Assembly (NCBI RefSeq): GCF_000722875.1
Contig: NZ_JFHR01000006.1
Coordinates: forward strand, 1-64,000
Source of the DNA: Sphingobium chlorophenolicum
GTDB taxonomy: Bacteria; Pseudomonadota; Alphaproteobacteria; Sphingomonadales; Sphingomonadaceae
Reading direction: 5' to 3'
DNA: 64,000 nucleotides
Part shown: positions 9,138-18,070 of the stretch, in pieces
How the letters are laid out: each line of letters opens with the position of its first letter
Numbering within the stretch: position 1 is the stretch's first letter
The notes under the pieces: model-generated
Database searches by the model: none
What the model was told of the DNA's origin: nothing
The model's input: only the letters and a program-made list of their open reading frames with translations
Made by a program: the position numbers and the translations under genes

Positions 9138-9251
9138 CCGTTCGTCCTGAGTAGCCGCTGAGCTTGTCGAAGCGGCATATCGCAGGACGGGTTAAGCAAG
9201 GCCCTTCGATATGAGGCTTCGACAAGCTCAGCCTCTACTCAGGGCGAACGG
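9138..9251. repeat. Inverted repeat, family C, copy 1
   Basis: The ends are CCGTTCGTCCTGAGTAG and CTACTCAGGGCGAACGG. Inside are a second pair, CTGAGCTTGTCGAAG and CTTCGACAAGCTCAG. The element occupies the gap between the epimerase and the mutase. Related copies are at 12447-12547, 22591-22660 and 30582-30660. Confidence 0.75.
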
Positions 9252-9279
9252 ATTTGGGTTTGAGGGTAGGTTAGAAACG

Positions 9280-11433
9280 ATGACCGAGAAGCCGACGCTG
9301 GATCAGTGGGCCACCGCCGCCGCCAAGGAGGTGAAGGGCAAGGATTTGAACTGGGCGACCCCGGAAGGGATCACCGTCAAGCCGCTCTACACTGCCGAGG
9401 ATGTGACGGTCGATCCGGGCCTACCCGGCTTCGCGCCGTTCACGCGGGGCGTGCGCGCATCCATGTATGCGGGGCGGCCATGGACCATCCGGCAATATGC
9501 GGGCTTTTCGACCGCCGAGGAATCCAACGCCTTCTATCGCCGCAATCTGGCGGCGGGGCAGAAGGGGCTTTCGGTTGCCTTCGATCTGGCCACCCATCGC
9601 GGCTATGACAGCGACCATCCCCGCGTCGTCGGCGACGTCGGCAAGGCGGGGGTCGCCATCGACACGATCGAAGACATGAAGATCCTGTTCGACGGCATTC
9701 CGCTCGACAAGATGTCCGTTTCCATGACCATGAACGGCGCGGTGATCCCGATCCTGGCCTTCTTCATCGTCGCGGGCGAGGAGCAGGGGGTTGAGCGCAA
9801 GCTGCTGGACGGGACCATTCAGAACGACATTCTGAAGGAGTTCATGGTCCGCAACACCTATATCTACCCGCCCGAACCCAGCATGAGGATCATCTCCGAC
9901 ATTTTCGGCTATACCAGCCGGGAGATGCCGAAGTTCAACAGCATCTCCATCTCCGGCTATCATATGCAGGAGGCGGGGGCGACGCAGGTGCAGGAACTGG
10001 CCTTCACCATCGCGGACGGCGCGGAATATGTGCGCTATGGCGTGGCGAGCGGCCTGGATATCGACAAGTTCGCGGGGCGGCTGAGCTTCTTCTTCGCCAT
10101 CGGCATGAACTTCTTCATGGAGATCGCGAAGCTGCGCGCCGCCCGCGTGCTGTGGCATCGCGTCATGACGAAGCTGGGCGCGCAGGACGAGCGGTCCAAG
10201 ATGCTGCGCACCCATTGCCAGACGTCGGGCGTGTCGCTGACGGAGCAAGACCCCTATAACAACGTCATGCGCACCACCATCGAAGCGATGGCGGCGATGC
10301 TGGGCGGCACGCAGTCGCTGCACACCAACGCGCTGGACGAGGCGATTGCGCTGCCGACCGACTTTTCGGCTCGCATTGCGCGCAACACGCAGATCGTCAT
10401 CCAGGAAGAGACCGGCATGTGCAATGTCGTCGATCCGCTGGGCGGCAGCTATTATATCGAGGCGCTGACCCAGCAACTGGTGGACGCCGCGCAGGAGATC
10501 ATCGACCGCGTGGAGGCGGAGGGCGGCATGGCGAAGGCCGTGGCCGCTGGCTGGCCCAAGGCGATGATCGAAACCGCCGCCGCTGCCCGTCAGGCGCGGG
10601 TCGACCGGGGCGAGGATGTCATCGTCGGCGTCAACAAATATCGCCTGGCGAACGAAGACCTGCTGGAGACGCTGGAGGTCGACAACACCAAGGTTCGCGA
10701 GGCGCAGATCGCCCGTATCAACCGGGTGAAGGCCGAGCGTGACGAGGCCGCCTGCCAGGCCGCGCTGGAGGCGCTGCGCCAGGCGGCTGCGGGGCCGCAG
10801 TCGATTGAGAACAATCTGCTCGCCCATGCGGTGGAGGCGGCGCGCGCCCGCGCCACGCTGGGCGAAATCTCCTCCGCCATGGAGGACAGCTTCAACCGTT
10901 ACGGCACGGTGCCGACGCCGGTGAAGGGCGTCTATTCCAAGCCCTATGCGCAGGACAGCCGTTGGAAACAGGTTCTTGACGGGGTGCAGGCCGTCGAGCG
11001 GCGCCTCGGTCGCAAGCCGAAGATCCTCATCGCCAAGATGGGGCAGGACGGCCATGACCGGGGCGCCAACGTGATCGCGTCCGCTTTCGGGGACATGGGG
11101 TTCGACATCGTGTCGGGGCCGCTGTTCCAGACGCCGGAGGAAACGGTGGTGCTGGCGCTCGACAGCGGGGTCGACGTGGTCGGCGCTTCGTCGCTGGCGG
11201 CGGGGCACAAGACGCTGATCCCCGAACTCATCCGGCAGCTTCGGGAACAGGGTCGCAACGACATCAAGGTGATCGCGGGCGGGGTCATTCCGCCGCAGGA
11301 TTACGACTATCTCCGTGACGCGGGCGTTCAGGGCATTTATGGACCGGGTTCCAACGTCGTGGAGTGCGCCGCCGATGTGCTGCGCCTGCTCGGCCACAAC
11401 ATGCCCCCTGCGGGGCTGGAGGAAGCCGCTTGA
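9280..11433 (+). CDS. scpA: Methylmalonyl-CoA mutase, adenosylcobalamin-dependent
   Basis: Isomerises (R)-methylmalonyl-CoA to succinyl-CoA. This single 717-residue chain carries the N-terminal TIM-barrel domain ([15 protein letters not shown] region) and a C-terminal cobalamin-binding domain, with the axial-ligand His592 in QDGHDRG. It therefore resembles the large catalytic subunit (ScpA/MutB type). No small MutA-like subunit and no MeaB chaperone gene are seen in the window. The ATG at 9280 is preferred over the upstream in-frame ATG inside the repeat. Its stop overlaps the bioB start as TTGA. The enzyme makes the pathway vitamin B12-dependent. Confidence 0.95.
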   Translation: MTEKPTLDQWATAAAKEVKGKDLNWATPEGITVKPLYTAEDVTVDPGLPGFAPFTRGVRASMYAGRPWTIRQYAGFSTAEESNAFYRRNLAAGQKGLSVAFDLATHRGYDSDHPRVVGDVGKAGVAIDTIEDMKILFDGIPLDKMSVSMTMNGAVIPILAFFIVAGEEQGVERKLLDGTIQNDILKEFMVRNTYIYPPEPSMRIISDIFGYTSREMPKFNSISISGYHMQEAGATQVQELAFTIADGAEYVRYGVASGLDIDKFAGRLSFFFAIGMNFFMEIAKLRAARVLWHRVMTKLGAQDERSKMLRTHCQTSGVSLTEQDPYNNVMRTTIEAMAAMLGGTQSLHTNALDEAIALPTDFSARIARNTQIVIQEETGMCNVVDPLGGSYYIEALTQQLVDAAQEIIDRVEAEGGMAKAVAAGWPKAMIETAAAARQARVDRGEDVIVGVNKYRLANEDLLETLEVDNTKVREAQIARINRVKAERDEAACQAALEALRQAAAGPQSIENNLLAHAVEAARARATLGEISSAMEDSFNRYGTVPTPVKGVYSKPYAQDSRWKQVLDGVQAVERRLGRKPKILIAKMGQDGHDRGANVIASAFGDMGFDIVSGPLFQTPEETVVLALDSGVDVVGASSLAAGHKTLIPELIRQLREQGRNDIKVIAGGVIPPQDYDYLRDAGVQGIYGPGSNVVECAADVLRLLGHNMPPAGLEEAA

Positions 11434-12437
11434 CCCAGACTACCGCCCGCACCGACTGGACGCGCGACGAGATCGCCGCGCTGTTCGACCTGCCCTTCAA
11501 CGACCTGATGTTCGAAGCGCAGTCGATCCATCGTGCGAATTTCCCGCGCAATGAAGTGCAGTTGTCGACCCTGCTGTCGATCAAGACCGGCGGCTGTCCG
11601 GAGGATTGCGGCTATTGCAGCCAGTCGACCGAGGCGGAAAGCGGCCTGAAAGCCACCAAGCTGATGGACGTGCAGGCGGTGCTCCAGGCGGCGGCGCAGG
11701 CGAAGGACCATGGCTCCGGCCGTTTCTGCATGGGCGCGGCGTGGCGCAATCCCAAGGAACGGGACATGCCCAAGCTCATCGAGATGGTGCAGGGAGTCCG
11801 CCAGATGGGCATGGAAACCTGCATGACGCTGGGGATGCTGTCGGCCGGTCAGGCGAAGCAGCTCGCGGATGCGGGGCTGGATTATTACAACCACAATATC
11901 GACACATCGCCTGAGAATTACGCCAACGTCATCACCACCCGGACCTTCGAGGATCGGATCGAGACGCTGGAGAATGTGCGTTCGGCGGGCATCAACGTGT
12001 GCTGCGGCGGGATTGTCGGCATGGGCGAGACGCGGTCCGACCGGATCGGTTTCCTCCATGCGCTGGCTACCATGCCGCATCCTGAGAGCGTGCCGATCAA
12101 CGCGCTGGTGCCCGTGGCCGGGACCGTGCTGGGCGACATGTTGAAGGACACGCCGCTCGCCAAGATCGACGAGGTGGAGTTCGTGCGGACCGTCGCGGTG
12201 GCGCGGATCGTCATGCCGCAGTCGATGGTGCGGCTTTCCGCCGGGCGCGAGAGCATGAGCGAGGCCTGTCAGGCGCTCTGCTTCATGGCGGGTGCGAACA
12301 GCATCTTCACCGGCGACAAGCTGCTGACCGCGGCTAATGCCGGGGACGACAAGGATAGCGCGCTGCTTTCCAAGCTTGGGCTGGCCCCGATGATGGCGCA
12401 GCCGCACGGGCATCTGGAGGCCGTGGCAGCGGAATAG
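11430..12437 (+). CDS. bioB: Biotin synthase
   Basis: Radical-SAM enzyme that inserts sulfur into dethiobiotin. The 335-residue protein has the radical-SAM cluster motif Cys56-x3-Cys60-x2-Cys63 in [13 protein letters not shown]. It also has the conserved [11 protein letters not shown] segment and the C-terminal FTGDKLLT motif of BioB. The start is a TTG that overlaps the mutase stop (TTGA); no ATG exists before the conserved region. No other biotin gene (bioA, bioD, bioF) is present nearby. Its place between the mutase and the biotinylated PccA suggests co-supply of cofactor with the carboxylase. Confidence 0.94.
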   Translation: MTQTTARTDWTRDEIAALFDLPFNDLMFEAQSIHRANFPRNEVQLSTLLSIKTGGCPEDCGYCSQSTEAESGLKATKLMDVQAVLQAAAQAKDHGSGRFCMGAAWRNPKERDMPKLIEMVQGVRQMGMETCMTLGMLSAGQAKQLADAGLDYYNHNIDTSPENYANVITTRTFEDRIETLENVRSAGINVCCGGIVGMGETRSDRIGFLHALATMPHPESVPINALVPVAGTVLGDMLKDTPLAKIDEVEFVRTVAVARIVMPQSMVRLSAGRESMSEACQALCFMAGANSIFTGDKLLTAANAGDDKDSALLSKLGLAPMMAQPHGHLEAVAAE

Positions 12438-12446
12438 AAAACATAG

Positions 12447-12547
12447 CCGTTCATTCTGAGTAGCCACTGAGCTTGTCGAAGTGGCGTATCGAAGGACCCT
12501 TCGATACGGGTCTTCGACTTCGCTCAGCCCCTACTCAGGGCGAACGG
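12447..12547. repeat. Inverted repeat, family C, copy 2
   Basis: The outer arms are CCGTTCATTCTGAGTAG and CTACTCAGGGCGAACGG. The inner arm CTGAGCTTGTCGAAG has a less exact partner. It fills the gap between bioB and pccA, so two copies of the same family sit inside one operon. Confidence 0.75.
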
Positions 12548-12576
12548 CAGCTTTAAGGACTGGGGCAAGGATAAAG

Positions 12577-14562
12577 ATGGCAATCACCAAGATCCTGATC
12601 GCGAACCGTGGCGAAATCGCGTGCCGCGTCATCCGCACGGCGCGGAAGATGGGTATCAAGACCGTGGCGGTCTATTCGGACGCCGATGCTCGCGCGCCGC
12701 ATGTGCTGATGGCTGACGAGGCTGTCCATATCGGCCCGTCGCCCGCTGCCCAATCCTATCTGATTGCCGAAAAGATCATCCAGGCGTGCAAGGATACTGG
12801 CGCCGATGCCGTGCATCCGGGCTATGGCTTCCTGTCGGAGCGCGAGAGCTTCCGCAAGGCGCTGGATGCCGAGGGCATCATCTTCGTAGGCCCGCCCGCC
12901 AACGCCATTGCCGCCATGGGCGACAAGATCGAGTCCAAGAAGCTCGCGAAAGCTGCGGGCGTCAATGTCGTTCCCGGCTTTGTCGGCGTGATCGAGGATA
13001 CGGAGCATGCCGTCCGCATCTCCAACGAGATCGGCTATCCGGTGATGATGAAGGCGTCGGCCGGCGGCGGAGGCAAGGGCATGCGCCTTGCCTATAGCGA
13101 GCAGGACGTGCGCGAAGGCTTCGAGGCGACCAAGCGCGAGGGGCTCAACAGCTTCGGCGACGACCGCGTGTTCATCGAGAAGTTCATCGAAAGCCCGCGC
13201 CATATCGAAATCCAGATATTGGGCGATCAGCACGGCAATATCCTTTACCTGAACGAGCGCGAATGCTCGATCCAGCGCCGTCACCAGAAGGTGGTCGAGG
13301 AAGCGCCTTCGCCCTTCGTGTCACCGGAAATGCGCAAGAAGATGGGCGAGCAGTGCGTCGCCCTGGCGCGGGCCGTGGGTTATTTCAGCGCGGGCACGGT
13401 CGAACTGATCGTGTCGGGCGCGGACAAGACGGGCGACGGCTTCTACTTCCTGGAAATGAACACCCGACTCCAGGTGGAGCATCCGGTCACCGAAGAGATC
13501 ACCGGCCTCGATCTGGTGGAGCAGATGATCCGCGTCGCCAATGGCGAGGAACTCTCCTTCTGTCAGGAGGATGTGAAGATCAATGGCTGGTCCATCGAGA
13601 ACCGCGTCTATGCCGAAGACCCCTATCGGGGCTTCCTGCCCTCGACGGGGCGTCTGATCCGCTACAATCCGCCTGAGGCCGTGGACGGCGTGCGCGTCGA
13701 CGACGGCGTGGTCGAGGGCGGCGAGGTATCGATGTTCTACGACCCGATGATCGCCAAGCTGATCACCTGGGCGCCGACCCGTCTGGAGGCCATCGACAAG
13801 CAGATCGCGGCGCTCGACCAGTTCGAGATCGAGGGGCCGGGGCATAATATCGATTTCGTCTCGGCGCTGATGCAGCATGAGCGCTTCCGTTCGGGCAACA
13901 TCACCACCGGCTTCATCGCGGAGGAATATCCGGAGGGGTTCGTCGGCGCTCCGGCATCCGAAACGCTGCTGAAGCGACTGTCGGCCATCGGCGCCTTCGC
14001 CGCCATGGCGCAGGCGGATCGGGCTCGCCGGATCGAGGGGCAGTTGGGCAAGCGGCTCGCTCCGCCCACCGGCTGGCAGGTTAAGATCGGGGACGCGATC
14101 CATGACGTCGTGATCAACGGCGACGACGTCACGGTGGACGGCGAGGCGATCGAACTGGCGCTGGAATATACGCCGGGCGACCGGCTGATCGAGGCGGAGT
14201 TCGGCGAGGAGCAACTGGCGGTGAAGATCGCGCCGGTGCGTTCGGGCTTCGTGCTGACGGCGCATGGCGCCAGCCACAAGCTGCGCATTCTGCCCGCTCA
14301 TGCGGCGGTGCATGCCAAGCATATGATCGAGAAGATTCCGCCGGATCTGTCGCGCTTCCTGATCTGTCCAATGCCGGGCCTGCTGGTCGCGCTGAACGTC
14401 AAGGAAGGCGACAAGGTCGAGATCGGCCAGCCGCTCGCCGTGATCGAGGCGATGAAGATGGAGAATATCCTGCGCGCCCAGAAGGCGGGCGTGGTGAAGA
14501 GCGTGTCCGCCGCTCAGGGCGAAAGCTTGCCGGTCGACGCGATCATCCTGGAACTGGAATAA
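12577..14562 (+). CDS. pccA: Propionyl-CoA carboxylase alpha subunit (biotin carboxylase and biotin carrier)
   Basis: Carboxylates its own biotin with ATP and bicarbonate. The 661-residue chain has an N-terminal biotin-carboxylase domain starting KILIANRGEIACRV. An ATP-grasp glycine loop (KASAGGGGKGMR) and the FLEMNTRLQVEHPVTE motif follow, then a BT-like middle domain. The C-terminal biotinyl domain has Lys627 in EAMKMEN. The ATG at 12577 follows a purine-rich stretch. With pccB it forms the complete carboxylase, although the repeat and three genes separate the two. Confidence 0.95.
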   Translation: MAITKILIANRGEIACRVIRTARKMGIKTVAVYSDADARAPHVLMADEAVHIGPSPAAQSYLIAEKIIQACKDTGADAVHPGYGFLSERESFRKALDAEGIIFVGPPANAIAAMGDKIESKKLAKAAGVNVVPGFVGVIEDTEHAVRISNEIGYPVMMKASAGGGGKGMRLAYSEQDVREGFEATKREGLNSFGDDRVFIEKFIESPRHIEIQILGDQHGNILYLNERECSIQRRHQKVVEEAPSPFVSPEMRKKMGEQCVALARAVGYFSAGTVELIVSGADKTGDGFYFLEMNTRLQVEHPVTEEITGLDLVEQMIRVANGEELSFCQEDVKINGWSIENRVYAEDPYRGFLPSTGRLIRYNPPEAVDGVRVDDGVVEGGEVSMFYDPMIAKLITWAPTRLEAIDKQIAALDQFEIEGPGHNIDFVSALMQHERFRSGNITTGFIAEEYPEGFVGAPASETLLKRLSAIGAFAAMAQADRARRIEGQLGKRLAPPTGWQVKIGDAIHDVVINGDDVTVDGEAIELALEYTPGDRLIEAEFGEEQLAVKIAPVRSGFVLTAHGASHKLRILPAHAAVHAKHMIEKIPPDLSRFLICPMPGLLVALNVKEGDKVEIGQPLAVIEAMKMENILRAQKAGVVKSVSAAQGESLPVDAIILELE

Positions 14563-14569
14563 GCGAACC

Positions 14570-14616
14570 CATGTCCGCCGCGCAGGGAAAGGCCTTTCCC
14601 CTGCGCGGCGGACATG
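14570..14616 (+). terminator. Long near-perfect hairpin between pccA and csaA
   Basis: The left arm begins CATGTCCGCCGCGCAGGG and the right arm ends CCCTGCGCGGCGGACATG, with AAAGG/CCTTT extending the stem towards the centre. One unpaired G interrupts an otherwise perfect stem of more than 20 bp. No T-run follows, so it is not a classic intrinsic terminator. It could act as an mRNA 3' end stabiliser or limit expression of csaA. Confidence 0.55.
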
Positions 14617-14628
14617 CTGTGATGGGGC

Positions 14629-15000
14629 ATGCATCTCGATCATGACCCCGCTTCGCCTGCGGGCGAAGCCATCAGCTTCGATGATTTTCTGAAGGTCGAT
14701 ATTCGCGTCGGCACGATCCTGTCGGCGGAGCCTTATCCTGAGGCGCGGAAACCCGCCTATAAGCTGCTGATCGATTTCGGGCCGGTGATCGGGCGAAAGA
14801 AATCGAGCGCGCAGATCACCGTAAATTATGCGCTGGAGGATTTGCCGGGGCGGCAGGTGGCGGCGGTCGTCAATTTTCCGCCGCGGCAGATCGGGAAATT
14901 CCTGTCCGAAGTGTTGACGCTGGGGTTTGCGGATGAGGCCGGAGCGGTGGTGCTGTTCGCGCCGGATCGGGCTGTGCCGGATGGGTCTCGGTTGTTTTGA
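14629..15000 (+). CDS. csaA: tRNA-binding protein, CsaA/Trbp111-like
   Basis: A 123-residue protein that is essentially one OB-fold tRNA-binding domain (DFLKVDIRVGTILSAE at the start, NFPPRQIGKFLSEVLTLGF near the end). CsaA proteins form dimers and have been linked to chaperone-like and export roles, and they resemble the C-terminal domain of some methionyl-tRNA synthetases. The metG at 57815 ends without such a domain, which fits a stand-alone version. It is the last gene after pccA, separated from it by the long hairpin. The family is clear; the cellular role is not. Confidence 0.88.
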   Translation: MHLDHDPASPAGEAISFDDFLKVDIRVGTILSAEPYPEARKPAYKLLIDFGPVIGRKKSSAQITVNYALEDLPGRQVAAVVNFPPRQIGKFLSEVLTLGFADEAGAVVLFAPDRAVPDGSRLF

Positions 15001-15029
15001 ATGGTTGCGGATTTGGGCTGTGAGTGGTC

Positions 15030-15167
15030 ATCAATTCCTCCCTGCGCGAAGCGTGGGGAGGGGGACCGCGCGAAGCGTGGTGGAGGGGAATGGGGCACGA
15101 CCTGTGTATTTCCCCTCCACCACTCGCTTCGCGAGCGGTCCCCCTCCCCATCTGCCGATGGGGAGGA
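15030..15167. repeat. Large GC-rich inverted repeat, family A, copy 1
   Basis: The arms include GGGGAGGGGGACC with GGTCCCCCTCCCC, and GGTGGAGGGGAA with TTCCCCTCCACC, around a central spacer. The whole 138-bp element is closely similar to 35727-35864. It fills most of the 277-bp gap between csaA and the transporter gene; the rest of the gap shows no gene. Confidence 0.8.
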
Positions 15168-15277
15168 ACAGGATGGGTGCGCTCTGCACCCATATCGACG
15201 ATAGTCCTTCTCCCGCTTGCCGGAATTCGGCGCTTCATTAGAACGTCACCGAACGGATCGGACGAGCAGGGGGTGGA

Positions 15278-16867
15278 ATGAGCGGGGAAGGCGTCGGCAC
15301 CGGCTATGTGATGGATGCGAAGCGGGATCGGCTGGTCATCACCGCGTCCGCGCTCGGTACATTGTTCGAATGGTATGATTTCTACATTTACGGCGTGCTG
15401 GCGCCGATCATCGGGCGGACATTTTTTCCGACCGACAATCCCACCGTCGAACTGCTCTATTCCCTCGCCGGTTTTGCCATCGGATTCGGGTTCCGGCCGT
15501 TGGGCGCGGCGCTGTTCGGCTATCTGGGCGACAGGCTGGGGCGCAAATATACTTTCCTGGCCACCATCGTGCTGATGGGCGCGGCGACTGCGGGCGTAGG
15601 ACTGACGCCGTCAGCCGCGAGCATCGGGGTCGCCGCGCCCATCATCCTGATCCTGCTGCGGATCGCGCAGGGGCTGGCGCTGGGTGGGGAATATGGCGGG
15701 GCGGCGATTTATGTCGCGGAACATGCGCCGCCGGGCAAGCGGGGTTTTTTCACCAGCTTCATTCAGGCGGGGGTAATTGGCGGCTTTATCCTGTCGCTGA
15801 TCGTCGTGGTCGGCACGCAATGGATTGTCGGCAAGGCAGTGTGGGACGATTGGGGCTGGCGGCTGCCCTTCATATTTTCGCTGGCTTTGCTTGGGATATC
15901 GCTCTGGATGCGGCTGATGCTGCGCGAAAGCCCCATCTTCGCGGCAATGAAGGCGGCGGGCGAACAATCGCGCAATCCGTTGAAGGAGGCGTTCACCTAT
16001 CCCGGCAACAAGCGGCGGATGCTGGTGGCGATGATCGGCATCGCGGCGGGCTTCACCGTCATCGCCTATACCGCGATGTTCCAGGCGCTGTATTTTCTGC
16101 AAAACGGCCTGCATGTATCGCCGGGGGTGGCGCAATTGCTGGTGGGGGGCAGCGCCTTTGCGGGCGTCGGCTCCTTCATCTTCTTCGGCTGGCTGTCGGA
16201 CCGGGTGGGGCGCAAGAAACCGATCGTCATCGGCTATGCGCTGCTGCTGGTGCTGCTGTTGCCGCTTTACCAGTTCATGGGGAGTGTGGGGAACCCGGCT
16301 CTCTATCAGGCGGCGCAGCGTGCGCCTGTGGTCGTCAGCGGACCCGATTGCAGCTTCGATCCATTCGCCAAGGTTCAGCCGACCGCTTGCGGCAAGCTGC
16401 TCGACCATTTTTCCAAGCGGGGCATCGCTTATGAAAAGCGGCAGGCGGCGGCGCCTTCGGTCAGCATCGGTTCCGTGACCGTCGCGGACCTCAGTCCCGA
16501 AGGGCTGGATGCGGCCTTGCATGCGGGGGGATATGATTCGGCGGCGGTGACGCCCGATTGGCCCCGTGCCTCGCTGCTGTTTCTGGCGCTGTTGCTGCTC
16601 TGGACCTTGTCGGGGGCGACCTATGGGCCGGTGGCGGCGCTGCTGTCGGAATATTTTCCGGCGCGGATACGCTATAGTTCGCTGTCCATCCCCTATCATA
16701 TCGGGACCGGCTATTTCGGCGGGTTCCTGCCGCTGGTCAGCCAATATATCGTGGCGCGGACGGGCGATCCCTATGCGGGCCTTTGGTACACCATCGCCGT
16801 GGTCGCCGTCGCCCTGCTGACCTGCATCATCGCCTTGCCGGAAACGCGCGGGGCGAAGATTGACTGA
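15278..16867 (+). CDS. MHS-family MFS transporter with a periplasmic insertion
   Basis: A 529-residue major-facilitator protein of the metabolite:H+ symporter type. The N-terminal ASALGTLFEWYDFYIYG and the loop motif GDRLGRK followed later by DRVGRKK are hallmarks of that family. Twelve membrane segments can be traced. Unusually, about 95 soluble residues (roughly 335-428), with Cys358 and Cys371, are inserted before the last three helices, so they should face the periplasm. The substrate is unknown; MHS members carry dicarboxylates, betaines or aromatic acids. The stop overlaps the possible TTG start of alr, so co-expression with alanine racemase is likely. Confidence 0.85.
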   Translation: MSGEGVGTGYVMDAKRDRLVITASALGTLFEWYDFYIYGVLAPIIGRTFFPTDNPTVELLYSLAGFAIGFGFRPLGAALFGYLGDRLGRKYTFLATIVLMGAATAGVGLTPSAASIGVAAPIILILLRIAQGLALGGEYGGAAIYVAEHAPPGKRGFFTSFIQAGVIGGFILSLIVVVGTQWIVGKAVWDDWGWRLPFIFSLALLGISLWMRLMLRESPIFAAMKAAGEQSRNPLKEAFTYPGNKRRMLVAMIGIAAGFTVIAYTAMFQALYFLQNGLHVSPGVAQLLVGGSAFAGVGSFIFFGWLSDRVGRKKPIVIGYALLLVLLLPLYQFMGSVGNPALYQAAQRAPVVVSGPDCSFDPFAKVQPTACGKLLDHFSKRGIAYEKRQAAAPSVSIGSVTVADLSPEGLDAALHAGGYDSAAVTPDWPRASLLFLALLLLWTLSGATYGPVAALLSEYFPARIRYSSLSIPYHIGTGYFGGFLPLVSQYIVARTGDPYAGLWYTIAVVAVALLTCIIALPETRGAKID

Positions 16868-16895
16868 TGCCTCGACGGACGCTATCCGGGCGGTC

Positions 16896-17942
16896 ATGAC
16901 TGAATTTTCCGCGCCGTTGCGCTTGCGTATGGATGAAGGGACGCTGCTTTCCAACTGGCGTTGGTTGAAGCGGCAGGGCGCCGGCGCGGCTTGCGGCGCG
17001 GCAATCAAGGCCGATGGCTATGGCCTGGGCGCGACGGAGGTGATGCGCCGCCTGCTGGATGCGGGTTGTCGGGATTTCTTCGTGTCCAACTGGGCCGAGG
17101 CGGCGGTTCTGGAGTCGTTCGTGACGGAGGGGGTGTCGCTTTCCGTGCTGCATGGCGTGCGGGAGGAGGATATGGCCGTGGCGCTGGCGTCCCGCGCACG
17201 ACCCGTGCTGTGCACCGAATGGCAGATTGCGCGTTGGAAGCAGGCGGGCGGCGGGCGTTGCGATGTCATGGTCGACACGGGCATGAACCGGTTGGGGCTG
17301 GATTGGCGCGGCGATGTTTCGGCGCGGGTGGCGGGGCTGGAAGTGGCGACCCTGCTCAGCCATCTGGCCTCCGCCGATGAGGACGGGCCGCTTACCCCCA
17401 TGCAATTGGAGCGGTTTTCGGCCTTGCAGGGGCAGGTGAGGGCGGCCCGCTACAGCCTGGCGAACAGCGCGGGCATCTGCATGGGTTCCGACTATGCCTT
17501 CGACATGACCCGGCCGGGAATCGCGCTTTATGGCGGGGTGCCGCGTCAGGAAGCCGCCGGAAATATCCGGCAGGTGGTGTTCCCTGAAACGCAGGTGCTG
17601 CAACGCCGCCGGGTCCGGGCGGGCGACACGATCGGCTATAATGCTACCTATCGCGCGGCTAAGGACATGGAAATCGCGGTCCTGAACCTGGGCTATGCCG
17701 ACGGTTATCTGCGCGGATTTTCCGGGCGCGGTTCCATGAGCGCCGGGGGCAGGCATCTGCCGGTGGTGGGGCGGATATCGATGGATTTGACGGCTGTCGA
17801 TGTGGGCGGCCTGCCCGATATTTCGGAAGGGGACTGGCTGGAGGTCGATTACAAGCTGGTCGACGCGGCGGCGGTTTCGGGCCTGTCGCAATATGAATTG
17901 CTGACGGGGCTGGGGGGGCGCTTCGACCGGGTTTGGCGCTGA
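16896..17942 (+). CDS. alr: Alanine racemase
   Basis: PLP enzyme that interconverts L- and D-alanine for peptidoglycan. Counting from the ATG at 16896, the PLP lysine is Lys38 in AIKADGYGLG. The second catalytic region IGYNATY carries the Tyr, and GRISMDLT is also present. The protein is 348 residues from this ATG. An in-frame TTG at 16860 overlaps the transporter stop and would add 12 residues. I prefer the ATG but cannot exclude the TTG, because this genome uses TTG at several stop overlaps. Confidence 0.9.
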   Translation: MTEFSAPLRLRMDEGTLLSNWRWLKRQGAGAACGAAIKADGYGLGATEVMRRLLDAGCRDFFVSNWAEAAVLESFVTEGVSLSVLHGVREEDMAVALASRARPVLCTEWQIARWKQAGGGRCDVMVDTGMNRLGLDWRGDVSARVAGLEVATLLSHLASADEDGPLTPMQLERFSALQGQVRAARYSLANSAGICMGSDYAFDMTRPGIALYGGVPRQEAAGNIRQVVFPETQVLQRRRVRAGDTIGYNATYRAAKDMEIAVLNLGYADGYLRGFSGRGSMSAGGRHLPVVGRISMDLTAVDVGGLPDISEGDWLEVDYKLVDAAAVSGLSQYELLTGLGGRFDRVWR

Positions 17943-17960
17943 GTTCAGATGTTGAACTGG

Positions 17961-17980
17961 GTTCCTGCCTTCGCAGGAAC
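17961..17980. repeat. Short perfect hairpin after alr
   Basis: GTTCCTGC and GCAGGAAC form a perfect 8-bp stem around CTTC, 18 bp after the alr stop. It resembles part of the family D arms. No T-run follows it directly. Confidence 0.5.
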
Positions 17981-18016
17981 ATGTCGTGCTTCAATCTTGC
18001 CTTTTTGGCTGACATG

Positions 18017-18060
18017 AAAAGGGCCGCCGATCTGCAATGAGACCGGCGGCCCTTTCATTT
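18017..18060. terminator. Bidirectional intrinsic terminator between alr and phaA
   Basis: GGGCCGCCGATC and GACCGGCGGCCC pair around TGCAATGA. On the + strand the stem is followed by TTTCATTTT, and on the minus strand by TTTTCATG. It therefore can end both the alr transcript and the convergent pha transcript. Confidence 0.8.
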
Positions 18061-18070
18061 TACCGCAGGC

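Noticed and set aside
9421-11397. A 658-codon minus-strand frame opposite the methylmalonyl-CoA mutase
   Set aside because: Antisense of a highly conserved gene, no ribosome-binding site and no domain.
15001-15277. A CRISPR array or protein-coding small genes in the repeat-rich gap
   Set aside because: The repeats are inverted, single units without spacers, and the short open frames run through the palindrome arms.
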